From Rhizorhabdus phycosphaerae (lineage in GTDB: Bacteria > Pseudomonadota > Alphaproteobacteria > Sphingomonadales > Sphingomonadaceae): a stretch of 64,000 nucleotides of DNA. The translations under genes were made by a program, and so were the position numbers. Positions 49,727 to 58,777 of this stretch are shown here, piece by piece; position 1 is the first letter of the stretch; the number at the start of each line of letters is the position of its first letter. Location: NCBI RefSeq assembly GCF_011044255.1, contig NZ_CP049107.1, forward strand, positions 3,469,001-3,533,000, given 5' to 3'. The notes beneath the pieces were generated by a model. That model worked only from the letters and a program-made list of their open reading frames with translations. It did not search any database and had not been told where the DNA came from.

Positions 49727-51424
49727 TCAGCGGCGCGGCGGACCGCGGCGGGGGCCCGGGCGACCCTGGGGCGGTCCGTTGGGGCGCCGGGCGTCGCGCG
49801 GCGGGCCGCGACGATCGGACGGCGGCGGCGGCATGTCGCCCGCGGGCTCGATCACGACGCTCTCGTCCTCGCTTGCGGTGCGCTTGACCGCCGACATGAA
49901 CTTGGAGACCAGCGCCTTCGGAATCTCGAACCGGGTTTCGTTCGGGAAGATGCGGATCGCGCCGACGTCGCGCTTGGTGATGTGCCCGCGACGGCAGATG
50001 AGCGGCAGGAGCCAACGCGGATCGGCGCTGCTGTTGCGGCCGGCGTTGATCCGGAACCAGCTGACGTCCTCGAAACCTGGGCGCGGACCCTGGTCGCGCG
50101 TGGCCTGCGGCGCGGGGCTGGCGTCGGCCAGCTCCTCCGGCGAAGGCAGGCTCTGCCGCTGGGCGCGCACGAAGGCTGCGGCGATGTCCTCGGCCGAACG
50201 CGATTCGAGCAGCTTGCGGGCCACTTCGCGGTCCTCGTCGGATATTTCGATCGCCGCGAGGCTCTCGATCAGCCGTTCGTCGTCGCGCGCATGGATGTCC
50301 TCGGCGCTCGGCACCTTGTCCCAATTCACCTGGACGTTGGCGCCGCGCAGCAGGCGCTCGGCGTGGCGGCGGCGGGTATAGGGTACGACCAGCACGCAGG
50401 TGCCCTTGCGCCCGGCGCGGCCGGTGCGGCCCGAACGGTGCTGCAGCGTCTCGGCGTCGATCGGCAGCTCGGCATGGATCACCAGTTCCAGACCGGGAAG
50501 GTCGATGCCGCGCGCAGCGACGTCGGTCGCGACGCAGACCCGGGCGCGACGATCGCGCAGCGCCTGCAGCGCATGGTTGCGCTCGTTCTGGCTCAGTTCG
50601 CCCGAGAGGGTGACGGCCGCGAAACCGCGCTCGGTCAGTGCGGCCGAGAGCCGGCGGACATTTTCGCGCGTCGCGCAGAAGATCATCGCGCCCTTGGCTT
50701 CATGGAAACGCAGGATGTTGACCACGGCATGCTCGATGTCGCCGGGGGCGACGGCGACCGCGCGATAGTCGATGTCGGCGTGACGCTCGCGCTCGCCGGT
50801 CGTTTCGATCCGCAGAGCGTCGCGCTGGTAGCGCCGCGCCATCACTGCGATCGGCTTGGGCATGGTGGCGGAGAAGAGCAGCGTGCGGCGCTCCGGCGGC
50901 GTCATGTCGAGGATTTCCTCGAGGTCCTCGCGGAAGCCGAGGTCGAGCATCTCGTCGGCCTCGTCGAGGATCACCGCGCGCAGCGATCCGGGCTGCAGCG
51001 CACCGCGCTCGAGATGGTCGCGCAGGCGGCCCGGTGTGCCGACGACGATGTGGCAGCCATAGCTGAGCTGGCGCTGTTCGACGCGGACGTTCATACCGCC
51101 GACGCAGCTGACGACACGGGCGCCCAGCTTGGCGTAGAGCCACTGCAGTTCGCGCTCCACCTGGAGGGCGAGCTCGCGGGTCGGCGCGATGATCAGGGCC
51201 AGGGGTTCGCCGGGACGCGGCAGGGTGGCCTGGCCCTTGAGCAGGGTCTCGGCGATGGCGAGGCCATAGGCGACGGTCTTGCCCGAGCCGGTCTGGGCGG
51301 AAACGAGAAGGTCGCGATCATTGGCTTCGGCGGCGATGACCTGGGCCTGGACGGGAGTCGGCGCGGTGTAGCCACGCTCTTCAATGGCCTCGGCAACGGG
51401 CCGCGGCAGGGTCGAAAAAGGCAT
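49727..51424 (-). CDS. DEAD-box RNA helicase (DbpA/CsdA-like)
   Basis: This 565-residue protein starts MPFSTLPRPVAEAIEERGY and has the Q motif (PTPVQAQ), motif I SAQTGSGKT, DEAD box DEADEMLDLGF, SAT (FSATMPK), and motif VI HRSGRTGRAGRKG. A C-terminal DbpA-type RNA-binding domain (RRGHITKRDVGAIRIFPNETRFEI, in pieces) precedes an Arg/Gly/Pro-rich basic tail. Such helicases act in large-subunit ribosome assembly or cold-shock RNA unwinding. The start at 51424 is preferred over one at 51451. It converges on the beta-oxidation terminator. Confidence 0.94.
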   Translation of the reverse strand: MPFSTLPRPVAEAIEERGYTAPTPVQAQVIAAEANDRDLLVSAQTGSGKTVAYGLAIAETLLKGQATLPRPGEPLALIIAPTRELALQVERELQWLYAKLGARVVSCVGGMNVRVEQRQLSYGCHIVVGTPGRLRDHLERGALQPGSLRAVILDEADEMLDLGFREDLEEILDMTPPERRTLLFSATMPKPIAVMARRYQRDALRIETTGERERHADIDYRAVAVAPGDIEHAVVNILRFHEAKGAMIFCATRENVRRLSAALTERGFAAVTLSGELSQNERNHALQALRDRRARVCVATDVAARGIDLPGLELVIHAELPIDAETLQHRSGRTGRAGRKGTCVLVVPYTRRRHAERLLRGANVQVNWDKVPSAEDIHARDDERLIESLAAIEISDEDREVARKLLESRSAEDIAAAFVRAQRQSLPSPEELADASPAPQATRDQGPRPGFEDVSWFRINAGRNSSADPRWLLPLICRRGHITKRDVGAIRIFPNETRFEIPKALVSKFMSAVKRTASEDESVVIEPAGDMPPPPSDRRGPPRDARRPNGPPQGRPGPRRGPPRR

Positions 51425-51626
51425 GTTGTATCCGATATGTCTTGGTCGCACCGATTTTGCGCGGCGGAACTTCGCCGTCCCTATAGTCCGAGAGGTGCCG
51501 CAAGGCCAGCGGGGATAAGTACGGCAATGTCGCCGCCCCCGTGGACGGCCCTTTTTCCCGGATATGGGAAGCTTGCCCGCAGCTCATTCGTACAGGCCGG
51601 CATGCGCCATGGCCAGGAGGACGCGA
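51425..51626. other. divergent intergenic region helicase / acyltransferase
   Basis: These 202 bases separate two divergent genes and should hold both promoters. The helicase side is A/T-richer near its start. I see no RNA gene, repeat or clear operator. Confidence 0.4.
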
Positions 51627-52895
51627 ATGCCGGATCGACAGCCGGATGAGACTGCGAAGCGCGCCGTCCCGCCGCCGGGGCGGCTCGTCGACGCGTGCAG
51701 CCCGAGTTCAGCTATCGGCGCGTTGCATGTTCGGATGAACGGCGAACATACCTCTCGCAGGCCGAGCATCGGCACGCAGAAAGAGCCGGGACTGCCCCTG
51801 TCCCAGGCGATCGGCGTGGCACGGCTCATTTGTATTCTGGGCATCGTCTACGTCCACGCCTGGACCGGCATCGGCGGGGAACAGATGTCGCGTCTTGCCG
51901 AATCGGCGCAGGGCATAACGCGCTGGTCGGTCGTTGAACTGTTCGGGCGGGCGTCGGTGCCGTTGCTGACCATGATCTCCGGCTGGTTGGTCGCGGCATC
52001 GATCGGGCGGCGTGGGACGCCATCTTTCGTCGCGGGCAAGGCGCGGGCTGTCCTCGCGCCGATGCTGTTGTGGAATGCGATCGGGATCGTCGTGGTGATG
52101 AGCGCGTCACGCGCGGGATGGGTTGTCGGACCGGTCCGCGGTGACTTCATGTTCTTCGCGAACAACCTTTTAAGTGTGACCCGTGGCGCGGACATCAACG
52201 TCCAGATGACGTTCCTGCGCGACCTGTTCCTGTGCATGCTGGCTGCGCCTTTGCTCGTCAGGCTTTCCAGCCGCTGGCTCATCCTGCTTATCGCGGCAAC
52301 GACGCTATGGGTGATCGTCGGCTGGCAGCTTTACCTGCTGCTACGCCCTTCGATCCTGATCTTCTTCATCGCCGGACTGCTTGCCCGCCGCCATCATCTC
52401 GCGGAGGCCGCCGCCCGGCTTGCGCCATGGCAGGCGGCCTTGCCCTTCCTGTTGATCGGCCCCCTGAAGATCGGCTTGTCGGTCGCGATGGACGGACGGG
52501 GCGGCCTCGACCTCCATGTGCTGGCAGCGGTCGATCTGGTCACGCGCGCGGCGGTTGCGCTGCTCGTCTGGCGGCTCGCCATAGGGCTGGCCCGGCGGCC
52601 GCTCGGAGAGCAGCTACTCGGGCTCGAGCGCTACGCCTTTTTCCTGTTCTGCTCGCATCTGCTGTTCATGTGGCTGGTGGCGCCGCAGCTGGGCCAGATC
52701 ACGGGTCCGATGGGACATCCGGCTTGGCTGGGCCTGTTTCTCGTCATGCCGCCGCTGGCGCTCGTCTTCGCGATCGTCCTTGCGAAAGCGGTGGAAACGC
52801 TATCGCCGACGGCTGCCGACCTGCTGAGCGGCGGTCGGCTGGGGCGCGATCAGATCGCCAGTCCGGCAGCACGTCCGCTTGCCCAGGCCCACTGA
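51627..52895 (+). CDS. membrane acyltransferase (acyltransferase-3 / OafA type)
   Basis: This 422-residue protein has about ten membrane spans and the acyltransferase-3 hallmarks: an early His in CILGIVYVHAWTG and an Arg-rich loop after the second span. Members transfer acetyl or succinyl groups to surface polysaccharides, lipids or glucans. I place the start at ATG 51627 because a perfect AGGAGG lies 6 bases upstream. This gives a cytosolic N-terminal tail of about 60 residues. The in-frame ATG at 51735 has no ribosome-binding site. Its 3' end overlaps the convergent flavoprotein gene by 46 bases. Confidence 0.85.
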   Translation: MPDRQPDETAKRAVPPPGRLVDACSPSSAIGALHVRMNGEHTSRRPSIGTQKEPGLPLSQAIGVARLICILGIVYVHAWTGIGGEQMSRLAESAQGITRWSVVELFGRASVPLLTMISGWLVAASIGRRGTPSFVAGKARAVLAPMLLWNAIGIVVVMSASRAGWVVGPVRGDFMFFANNLLSVTRGADINVQMTFLRDLFLCMLAAPLLVRLSSRWLILLIAATTLWVIVGWQLYLLLRPSILIFFIAGLLARRHHLAEAAARLAPWQAALPFLLIGPLKIGLSVAMDGRGGLDLHVLAAVDLVTRAAVALLVWRLAIGLARRPLGEQLLGLERYAFFLFCSHLLFMWLVAPQLGQITGPMGHPAWLGLFLVMPPLALVFAIVLAKAVETLSPTAADLLSGGRLGRDQIASPAARPLAQAH

Positions 52896-54034
52896 AAATT
52901 ATAGCCGCCCAGCCATCCGGTCACGTCGACCGCTTCGCCGATGAAATGCAGGCCGGCTACCGTCTTGGCCATCAGCGTGCGTTGATCGAGGCCATTGGTG
53001 GACACGCCGCCGATCGTCACTTCCGCCTTCGCGAAACCTTCCGAACCATTGGGGGTAAAGGGCCAGCCGTTGAGGGTGCGGCCCGCCTCGACCAGCTGCT
53101 GGTCACGCTGCCCATGAAGGGCGCCGGTGAGGCCCAGCCTGTCGGCCAGAGCATCGGCGAGCCGGTCCGGCAGCTTCTCGCGCAGCAAGGTGCGAGGCTC
53201 GGCTTTAGGCCGGGCACGCTTGCCCTCGGTTAGCAGAAGCGCGGCGTCGCAGTCGGGCAGCAGGTCGAGCCGGATCGTGTCGCCGTGGCGCCAATAGCTG
53301 CTGATCTGCAGGATGGCCGGGCCGGAGAGCCCCCTGTGCGTGAAAAGCGATGCTTCGCGAAAGGCGGTCTTGCCCAGGCGGGCGACGCTGTCGACCGCGA
53401 CGCCGGACAGGCTTTCGAACAGCCTGTCCGAAGCGCCGAGCGTGAGAGGCACGAGTGCAGGGCGCGGCTCGACCACCTTCAGGCCGAACCGCCGTGCGAC
53501 GTCATAGGCGAAACCCGTCGCGCCCATCTTCGGGATCGAGGGCCCGCCTGTCGCTATCACAAGTGCGCTGGTCTGATGCAGCCCGCCCGACGTGTCCACC
53601 GAGAAGCGGCCGTCGCCATGCGCGATCGAGCGCACCAGCGTCGACAGGCGAATCTCGACGCCGCCGCGGGCGCACTCCTCCTCCAGCATCGCGACGATCT
53701 GCCGCGCCGACCCGTCGCAGAACAGCTGTCCCAGCGCCTTCTCGTGCCAGGCGATGCCATGGGCATCGACCATCGCGATGAAATCCGACGGGCGGTAGCG
53801 CGATAGCGCCGAGCGGGCGAAATGGGGATTGGCGGACAGGAAGCGGTCGTGCCGGTCTGCCTCCAAATTGGTGAAGTTGCAGCGTCCGCCGCCCGAGATC
53901 AGGATTTTTGCGCCCACGCGATCGAGATGGTCGAGCAGCAGGACCCGCTTTCCGCGCTGCCCCGCTGTCAGCGCACACATCAGGCCGGCGGCACCCGCGC
54001 CGATGATGATCATGTCGTAATTCAGGTCTAGCAT
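52850..54034 (-). CDS. BaiN/HI0933-family NAD(P)/FAD oxidoreductase
   Basis: This 394-residue flavoprotein has the FAD motif MIIIGAGAAGLMCALTAG, the family hallmark VGAKILISGGGRCNFTN, and the C-terminal FAD/interdomain segment TVAGLHFIGEAVDVTGWLGGYNFQWAWASG, in pieces. The HI0933/YhiN/BaiN family includes proposed bile-acid reductases, but most members are uncharacterised. Length and motif spacing are normal. It overlaps the acyltransferase gene tail to tail by 46 bases, which is rare enough to note but occurs in compact genomes. Confidence 0.92.
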   Translation of the reverse strand: MLDLNYDMIIIGAGAAGLMCALTAGQRGKRVLLLDHLDRVGAKILISGGGRCNFTNLEADRHDRFLSANPHFARSALSRYRPSDFIAMVDAHGIAWHEKALGQLFCDGSARQIVAMLEEECARGGVEIRLSTLVRSIAHGDGRFSVDTSGGLHQTSALVIATGGPSIPKMGATGFAYDVARRFGLKVVEPRPALVPLTLGASDRLFESLSGVAVDSVARLGKTAFREASLFTHRGLSGPAILQISSYWRHGDTIRLDLLPDCDAALLLTEGKRARPKAEPRTLLREKLPDRLADALADRLGLTGALHGQRDQQLVEAGRTLNGWPFTPNGSEGFAKAEVTIGGVSTNGLDQRTLMAKTVAGLHFIGEAVDVTGWLGGYNFQWAWASGRAAGLAI

Positions 54035-54129
54035 CGGCTGCTTTCGGTCCGCCTGTGCCCGAAGACGGGGGGCAGGGCGGCGCTGGGGCTTATGTCGGTC
54101 GCCGAAGGCTGCTATCGGCCCGCGCCATC

Positions 54130-55713
54130 ATGAGCAAGCCGAACCGCCCCGACCGCCGCACCTTCGCGATCATCTCGCACCCGGATGCCGGCAAGACCAC
54201 TCTGACCGAAAAGCTCCTCTATTTCGGTGGCGCCATCCACCTGGCCGGCGAGGTCAAGGCGCGCGGCCAGAACCGCCGTGCCCGCTCCGACTGGATGAAG
54301 ATCGAGCAGCAGCGCGGCATTTCGGTCACCTCCTCGGTCATGACCTTCGAGCGGAACGGCATCACCTTCAACCTGCTCGATACGCCGGGCCACGAGGATT
54401 TCTCGGAGGACACCTATCGTACGCTGACGGCGGTCGACTCGGCGGTGATGGTCATCGATGCGGCCAAGGGTATCGAGCCGCAGACCCGCAAGCTGTTCGA
54501 GGTCTGCCGCCTTCGTTCGGTGCCGATCATCACCTTCATCAACAAGGTGGACCGCGAAGGGCGGCCGCCCTTCGAGCTGCTCGACGAGGTCGCCGACGCA
54601 CTTGCGCTCGACGTGGCGCCGATGAGCTGGCCGGCCGGCATGGGCGGCACGTTCGAAGGCATTTACGACCTGGCGCGCGACCGGCTGCATCGTCCGGCCG
54701 ACGATGCGACCGGCGCGTTCGAGGGCGATTCGACCTCGGTCTCCGGTCTCGGGGACGCCCAGTTGGAAGAGCTGCTGTCGGCGGAAGCGGTCGCGCTGCT
54801 CCGCGAGGAGGCCGAGCTTGCGCAGGGTGGCTATGCGGCGTTCGATGAGGAAGCCTATCTCAACGGCGATCTGACCCCGGTCTATTTCGGCTCCGCGCTC
54901 AAGGATTTCGGGGTCGAGCAGTTGATCGACGCGCTCGCCGATTTCGCACCCAGCCCCCGGCCCCAGCCGGGCGAGCCGCGCGACGTCGATCCGGGCGAGC
55001 CCAATGTCGCGGGCTTCGTGTTCAAGGTTCAGGCCAATATGAACCCGCAGCATCGCGACCGCGTTGCGTTCATGCGGCTATGCTCGGGCAAGTTCCGCCG
55101 CGGCATGAAGCTGAGCCAGGTCGGTACCGGCAAGGTCATCGCGGTGCACAGCCCGATCCTGTTCTTCGCCCAGAATCGCGAGCTGGCCGAAGAGGCTTTT
55201 CCCGGCGACATCATCGGCATCCCCAACCATGGGACGCTGCGCGTCGGCGATACGCTGACCGAGGGCGAGGCGATCCGCTTCACGGGCTTGCCCAATTTCG
55301 CGCCGGAAATCCTGCGTCGCGTCAAGCTTGCCGACCCGACCAAGACCAAGCAGCTGCGCAACGCGCTCAACGACATGGCGGAGGAGGGGATCATGCAGGT
55401 CTTCCATCCGCAGATCGGCTCGCAGCTCGTCGTCGGCGTGGTCGGCCAGCTCCAGCTCGACGTGCTCATCTCGCGATTGCAGGCGGAATATAAGGTCGAG
55501 GCGAGCTTCGAACCCTCGCCCTATGACACCGCGCGCTGGGTCACTTCCGAGGATCCCAAGGCGCTGGACGAATTCATGGGGCTGCACCGCTCCGCCATGG
55601 CCAGCGATCGCGACGAAGCGCCGGTGTTCATGGCCAAGGACGCCTGGGAACTGAACTATATCCAGGGCAAGTTTCCCGCCCTCCACTTCTCGGCTACCAA
55701 AGACCGGCGCTGA
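54130..55713 (+). CDS. prfC: peptide chain release factor 3
   Basis: This 527-residue translational GTPase has the P-loop SHPDAGKTTLTEKL, switch I QRGISVTSSVM, DTPGHEDFSEDTYR and NKVDREGR, followed by domain II and the RF3 C-terminal domain ending LHFSATKDRR. RF3 removes RF1 or RF2 from the ribosome after termination. The start at 54130 (MSKPNRPDRRTFAIIS) is standard; an in-frame ATG at 54055 would add a non-conserved lead. Confidence 0.96.
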   Translation: MSKPNRPDRRTFAIISHPDAGKTTLTEKLLYFGGAIHLAGEVKARGQNRRARSDWMKIEQQRGISVTSSVMTFERNGITFNLLDTPGHEDFSEDTYRTLTAVDSAVMVIDAAKGIEPQTRKLFEVCRLRSVPIITFINKVDREGRPPFELLDEVADALALDVAPMSWPAGMGGTFEGIYDLARDRLHRPADDATGAFEGDSTSVSGLGDAQLEELLSAEAVALLREEAELAQGGYAAFDEEAYLNGDLTPVYFGSALKDFGVEQLIDALADFAPSPRPQPGEPRDVDPGEPNVAGFVFKVQANMNPQHRDRVAFMRLCSGKFRRGMKLSQVGTGKVIAVHSPILFFAQNRELAEEAFPGDIIGIPNHGTLRVGDTLTEGEAIRFTGLPNFAPEILRRVKLADPTKTKQLRNALNDMAEEGIMQVFHPQIGSQLVVGVVGQLQLDVLISRLQAEYKVEASFEPSPYDTARWVTSEDPKALDEFMGLHRSAMASDRDEAPVFMAKDAWELNYIQGKFPALHFSATKDRR

Positions 55714-55754
55714 TCCGACGCCCTCTCGGAACGGCGCGATCGGGGAGATGCGCC

Positions 55755-57251
55755 ATGCTTCGACTGCTGACGACATTATGCCTGTCGCTCGCCCTGTGCG
55801 GCGCGTCCGCCCGCGCCGCTTCGATCGAGGCGGTGACGCTCGCGCAGGTCGATGCGATCTTCGCTCGCTGGGCGCTCGACTCCCACGTTCCGGGAATGGC
55901 CTATGGGGTGGTGGCCGATGGCCGGCTCGTCCATTTCGGAGGGCTCGGCGTCCAGGATATCGAAGGCCGCAAGCCGGTCGACCGGCGCACGCTGTTCCGC
56001 ATTGCCTCGATGAGCAAGGCCTTCACGGCGCTCGCCATCCTGAAGCTGCGCGACGAGGGGCGGCTCTCGCTCGATCGCCCCGCCGAAACCTATGTGCCCG
56101 AACTGCGCGGCTGGACCTATCCGACCAGAGATGCCCGCCGGCTTACCGTGCGCGATCTGCTCAACCACAGCGCCGGCTTCGTCGACGACAATCCCTGGGG
56201 TGATCGGCAGCAGTCGTTACCCGAAGCCGATTTTACCGCGATGCTGCGGGCGGGCGTCCCCTTCTCTCGGGTGCCCGGCAGCGCGATGGAATATTCCAAC
56301 TTCGGCTATGCGACGCTCGGTCGGATCGTCTCCAACGTCTCGGGCAAGCGCTATCAGGATTATATCGGCGATGCGCTGCTGCGCCCTCTCGGCATGGCGT
56401 CCACCAGCTATGACATAGCGAAATCCCCGCTCGAACGACGCGCCATCGGCTATCGCTGGGAAGATGATCGATGGGTGCGCGAGCCCGATCTGGCGGACGG
56501 CGCCTTCGGAGCGATGGGCGGGATGGAAACCAGTGCGGAAGATTATGTCCGCTGGATATCCTTTCTCCTTTCCGCCTGGCCGGCGCGGGACGATGCCGAT
56601 ACCGGGCCCGTGGCTCGGGCGACGGTAAGGTCGGTCGTCGAAGGATCGAACTTTGCTACGGGCACCATGCGGGCCGCTGCGATCGGCGGCGCGCCCTGTC
56701 GACAGGCGGTGGCCTATGCGATGGGCTGGCGAGTCATAGACGATTGCGACCTCGGCAGGGTGGTGACCCACACCGGCGGCTATCCCGGCTATGGTTCGGT
56801 GGTCATGTTGATGCCCGACAAGGGTGTTGCGCTTTTCGCCTTCGCCAACCGCACTTACGCGGCTCCCTATGTTCCGGCCTTTCGCGCGGCGCTCGCGCTC
56901 CAGTCCGCCGGTGCGATTGCCGACCGGGTGGTCCCCGTCAGCGCCGGGCTCAGCGAAGGCTATGCAGCCGTGGCGCGGATCTGGGCGGCGGGCGATGTGC
57001 TGGCGGCGCAGGATCGCCTGGCCATGAATTTCCTGCTCGACCGCGATGCGGCGCATTGGAAGGCGGATCTCGCCCGGTTGCGGACCGCAGTCGGCGCCTG
57101 TGACACGAGCGCCCCACCGACTCCGCTCACGGCGATGGGCGCCCGCTTCCAGTGGACCTGCGAGCATGGCCGGATCGATGGAAGCATCCTACTGGCACCC
57201 ACGCCTCGGCCATCGATCCAGGAGCTCAAGCTGGCAGTGGCGCAGCCTTAG
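55755..57251 (+). CDS. serine hydrolase, class C beta-lactamase fold, exported
   Basis: This 498-residue protein has a signal peptide (MLRLLTTLCLSLALCGASARA) and the beta-lactamase/transpeptidase-like domain with the SxxK motif S85-M-S-K88. The YxN motif is in MEYSNFGYATLG, and the third element is an HTGG in VVTHTGGYPGYG. Such proteins include esterases, D-aminopeptidases and penicillin-binding-like hydrolases; true AmpC activity is unlikely. The C-terminal 130 residues are an extra domain of unknown role. Its last 26 bases overlap the convergent MFS gene. Confidence 0.9.
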   Translation: MLRLLTTLCLSLALCGASARAASIEAVTLAQVDAIFARWALDSHVPGMAYGVVADGRLVHFGGLGVQDIEGRKPVDRRTLFRIASMSKAFTALAILKLRDEGRLSLDRPAETYVPELRGWTYPTRDARRLTVRDLLNHSAGFVDDNPWGDRQQSLPEADFTAMLRAGVPFSRVPGSAMEYSNFGYATLGRIVSNVSGKRYQDYIGDALLRPLGMASTSYDIAKSPLERRAIGYRWEDDRWVREPDLADGAFGAMGGMETSAEDYVRWISFLLSAWPARDDADTGPVARATVRSVVEGSNFATGTMRAAAIGGAPCRQAVAYAMGWRVIDDCDLGRVVTHTGGYPGYGSVVMLMPDKGVALFAFANRTYAAPYVPAFRAALALQSAGAIADRVVPVSAGLSEGYAAVARIWAAGDVLAAQDRLAMNFLLDRDAAHWKADLARLRTAVGACDTSAPPTPLTAMGARFQWTCEHGRIDGSILLAPTPRPSIQELKLAVAQP

Positions 57252-58560
57252 GCGCCAGCACCGCGTTTCGCGGGCGGGTAGCGAGAAACATGAGCAGCGC
57301 GGCGGGTGAGCCGAAAGCGAATGCCATGGTCGACAAAGCGAGGTCGAGACGCTCTGCGCCGAACAGCCTGTCGGTCAGCAGGCCGACCAGCACCGAGCCA
57401 AAGGCACCACCGGTGAGGTTCACCAGCGCCATATAGAGACCCGTATATTGGCCGCGCAGCGCGGGCGGAACGATCGTCACCAGCAGGATGAACACGGCGG
57501 TCACCGACAGCGCGCTCACGAAGAGGTTGACGAACGCCATCGCCACCGCGCCGGCAACGGTCGGCATCAGCGGGCCGACGATGGTCGTGAGGCTCAGCAT
57601 GCTCATCGCCGCGAAGCAGAGATGATAGGCGGCCTTGTCGCCAGACTTGCGCTTCAGCGCCCGATGGCAGGGATGCGCGAACAGGCAGCCGCCGACGCCC
57701 GCGAACAGAAAGGCGGGGCCATAGGTCGATGCGACCATGGCCGGCGTCATGTCGTGCGACCGCATCAGCATGGCCGGATACCAGTTGAGCAGTCCATAAT
57801 TGTTCATCGACCAGGCGATGATGCTCAATGCGAGCAGGGTCAGGGGCCTCCGGTTCGCCTTCGCAAAGGCCAGCGCATCGCCGCCCGATCTCTTGTCCTC
57901 TGCCCGTGACGGCGCACCGTCCTTTACCGACAGCCAGAGAAGGAACGCCAGTCCCACCCCTGGCAGGGCGAGCAGCAGGAAGACGAGGCGCCATGGTTCG
58001 GCATCCTTCAGAAACGGCAGGTCGTAAGGTCCCCCCGCCGCGAAGCGGGCGAGCAGCTGCGCACCGAGCATCATCGCGAGGCCGCCGCCGACATAGAGAC
58101 CCGTCGTGAACAACCCGATCGGCTTTTGCAGGCGGTCCTGCGGAAAGCGGGAAGAAATTATGCCGATCGCCGCCGGATTGAGCCCGGCCTCGCCGACCCC
58201 GACGAACATCCGCGCCACGAACAGTGCGACGAAGCCGGTCGCAAGACCGCTGGCCGCCGTCGCCAGCGACCAGGTCAATATGCACAGCGACAGGATCGCA
58301 ATGCGCCGGCCCCGGTCGAGCTGCCTGCCGATGAACACGCCGCCGAACACGTAGAGAAGGGCGAACGCCGCCCCGGTGACCGCTCCGACCTGCCAGTCGC
58401 TCAGGGCCAGGCTGGCCTTTATCGGTTCCGCGAGAAAGCTCAGTATGACCCGGTCGATATAGCCGAGCACCGAGGTGGCGAAGAGAATGGCCACGCCATA
58501 CCAGTCATAGAACGACGGGGCACCCGCGCGGCTTCTCTTTACGGACTCCAGCTCGGCCAT
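57226..58560 (-). CDS. MFS transporter (spinster/hexuronate-like)
   Basis: This 444-residue membrane protein has 12 predicted spans. It opens with YGVAILFATSVLGYIDRVIL, with the conserved Asp-Arg typical of the anion:cation symporter and spinster-like group, and carries the loop-2 motif GGVFIGRQLDRGRRIAILS. RMFVGVGEAGLNPAAIGIIS is a group signature. It probably imports an organic anion. The start at 58560 (MAELESVKR) fits the usual short cytosolic tail. Substrate is unknown; the neighbouring exported hydrolase might generate it. Confidence 0.9.
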   Translation of the reverse strand: MAELESVKRSRAGAPSFYDWYGVAILFATSVLGYIDRVILSFLAEPIKASLALSDWQVGAVTGAAFALLYVFGGVFIGRQLDRGRRIAILSLCILTWSLATAASGLATGFVALFVARMFVGVGEAGLNPAAIGIISSRFPQDRLQKPIGLFTTGLYVGGGLAMMLGAQLLARFAAGGPYDLPFLKDAEPWRLVFLLLALPGVGLAFLLWLSVKDGAPSRAEDKRSGGDALAFAKANRRPLTLLALSIIAWSMNNYGLLNWYPAMLMRSHDMTPAMVASTYGPAFLFAGVGGCLFAHPCHRALKRKSGDKAAYHLCFAAMSMLSLTTIVGPLMPTVAGAVAMAFVNLFVSALSVTAVFILLVTIVPPALRGQYTGLYMALVNLTGGAFGSVLVGLLTDRLFGAERLDLALSTMAFAFGSPAALLMFLATRPRNAVLAPKAAPLPA

Positions 58561-58777
58561 CGCAGTCACTCTCCAGCGATGCCTTTTCTGTGATTTTCCG
58601 GAGGATCGCTCCTCGTCGTGCGGCACCGGTGGAGAGAGGATGACGCTCCAGCCCTCACGTCCAGCGGATAGGCGGTGATCGCACGACAATCACATCCGTG
58701 CTGATCGCGGTTCGAGGTAAACGGAAAGAAAAGCGGAGCCGCACGTTCTTCCGACGTCACGATCGAAGGAATTCCGT
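58561..58777. other. divergent intergenic region MFS gene / L,D-transpeptidase gene
   Basis: These 217 bases contain the promoters for the two divergent genes. The ribosome-binding site GAAGGA for the rightward gene lies at 58765-58770. Nothing else stands out. Confidence 0.4.
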
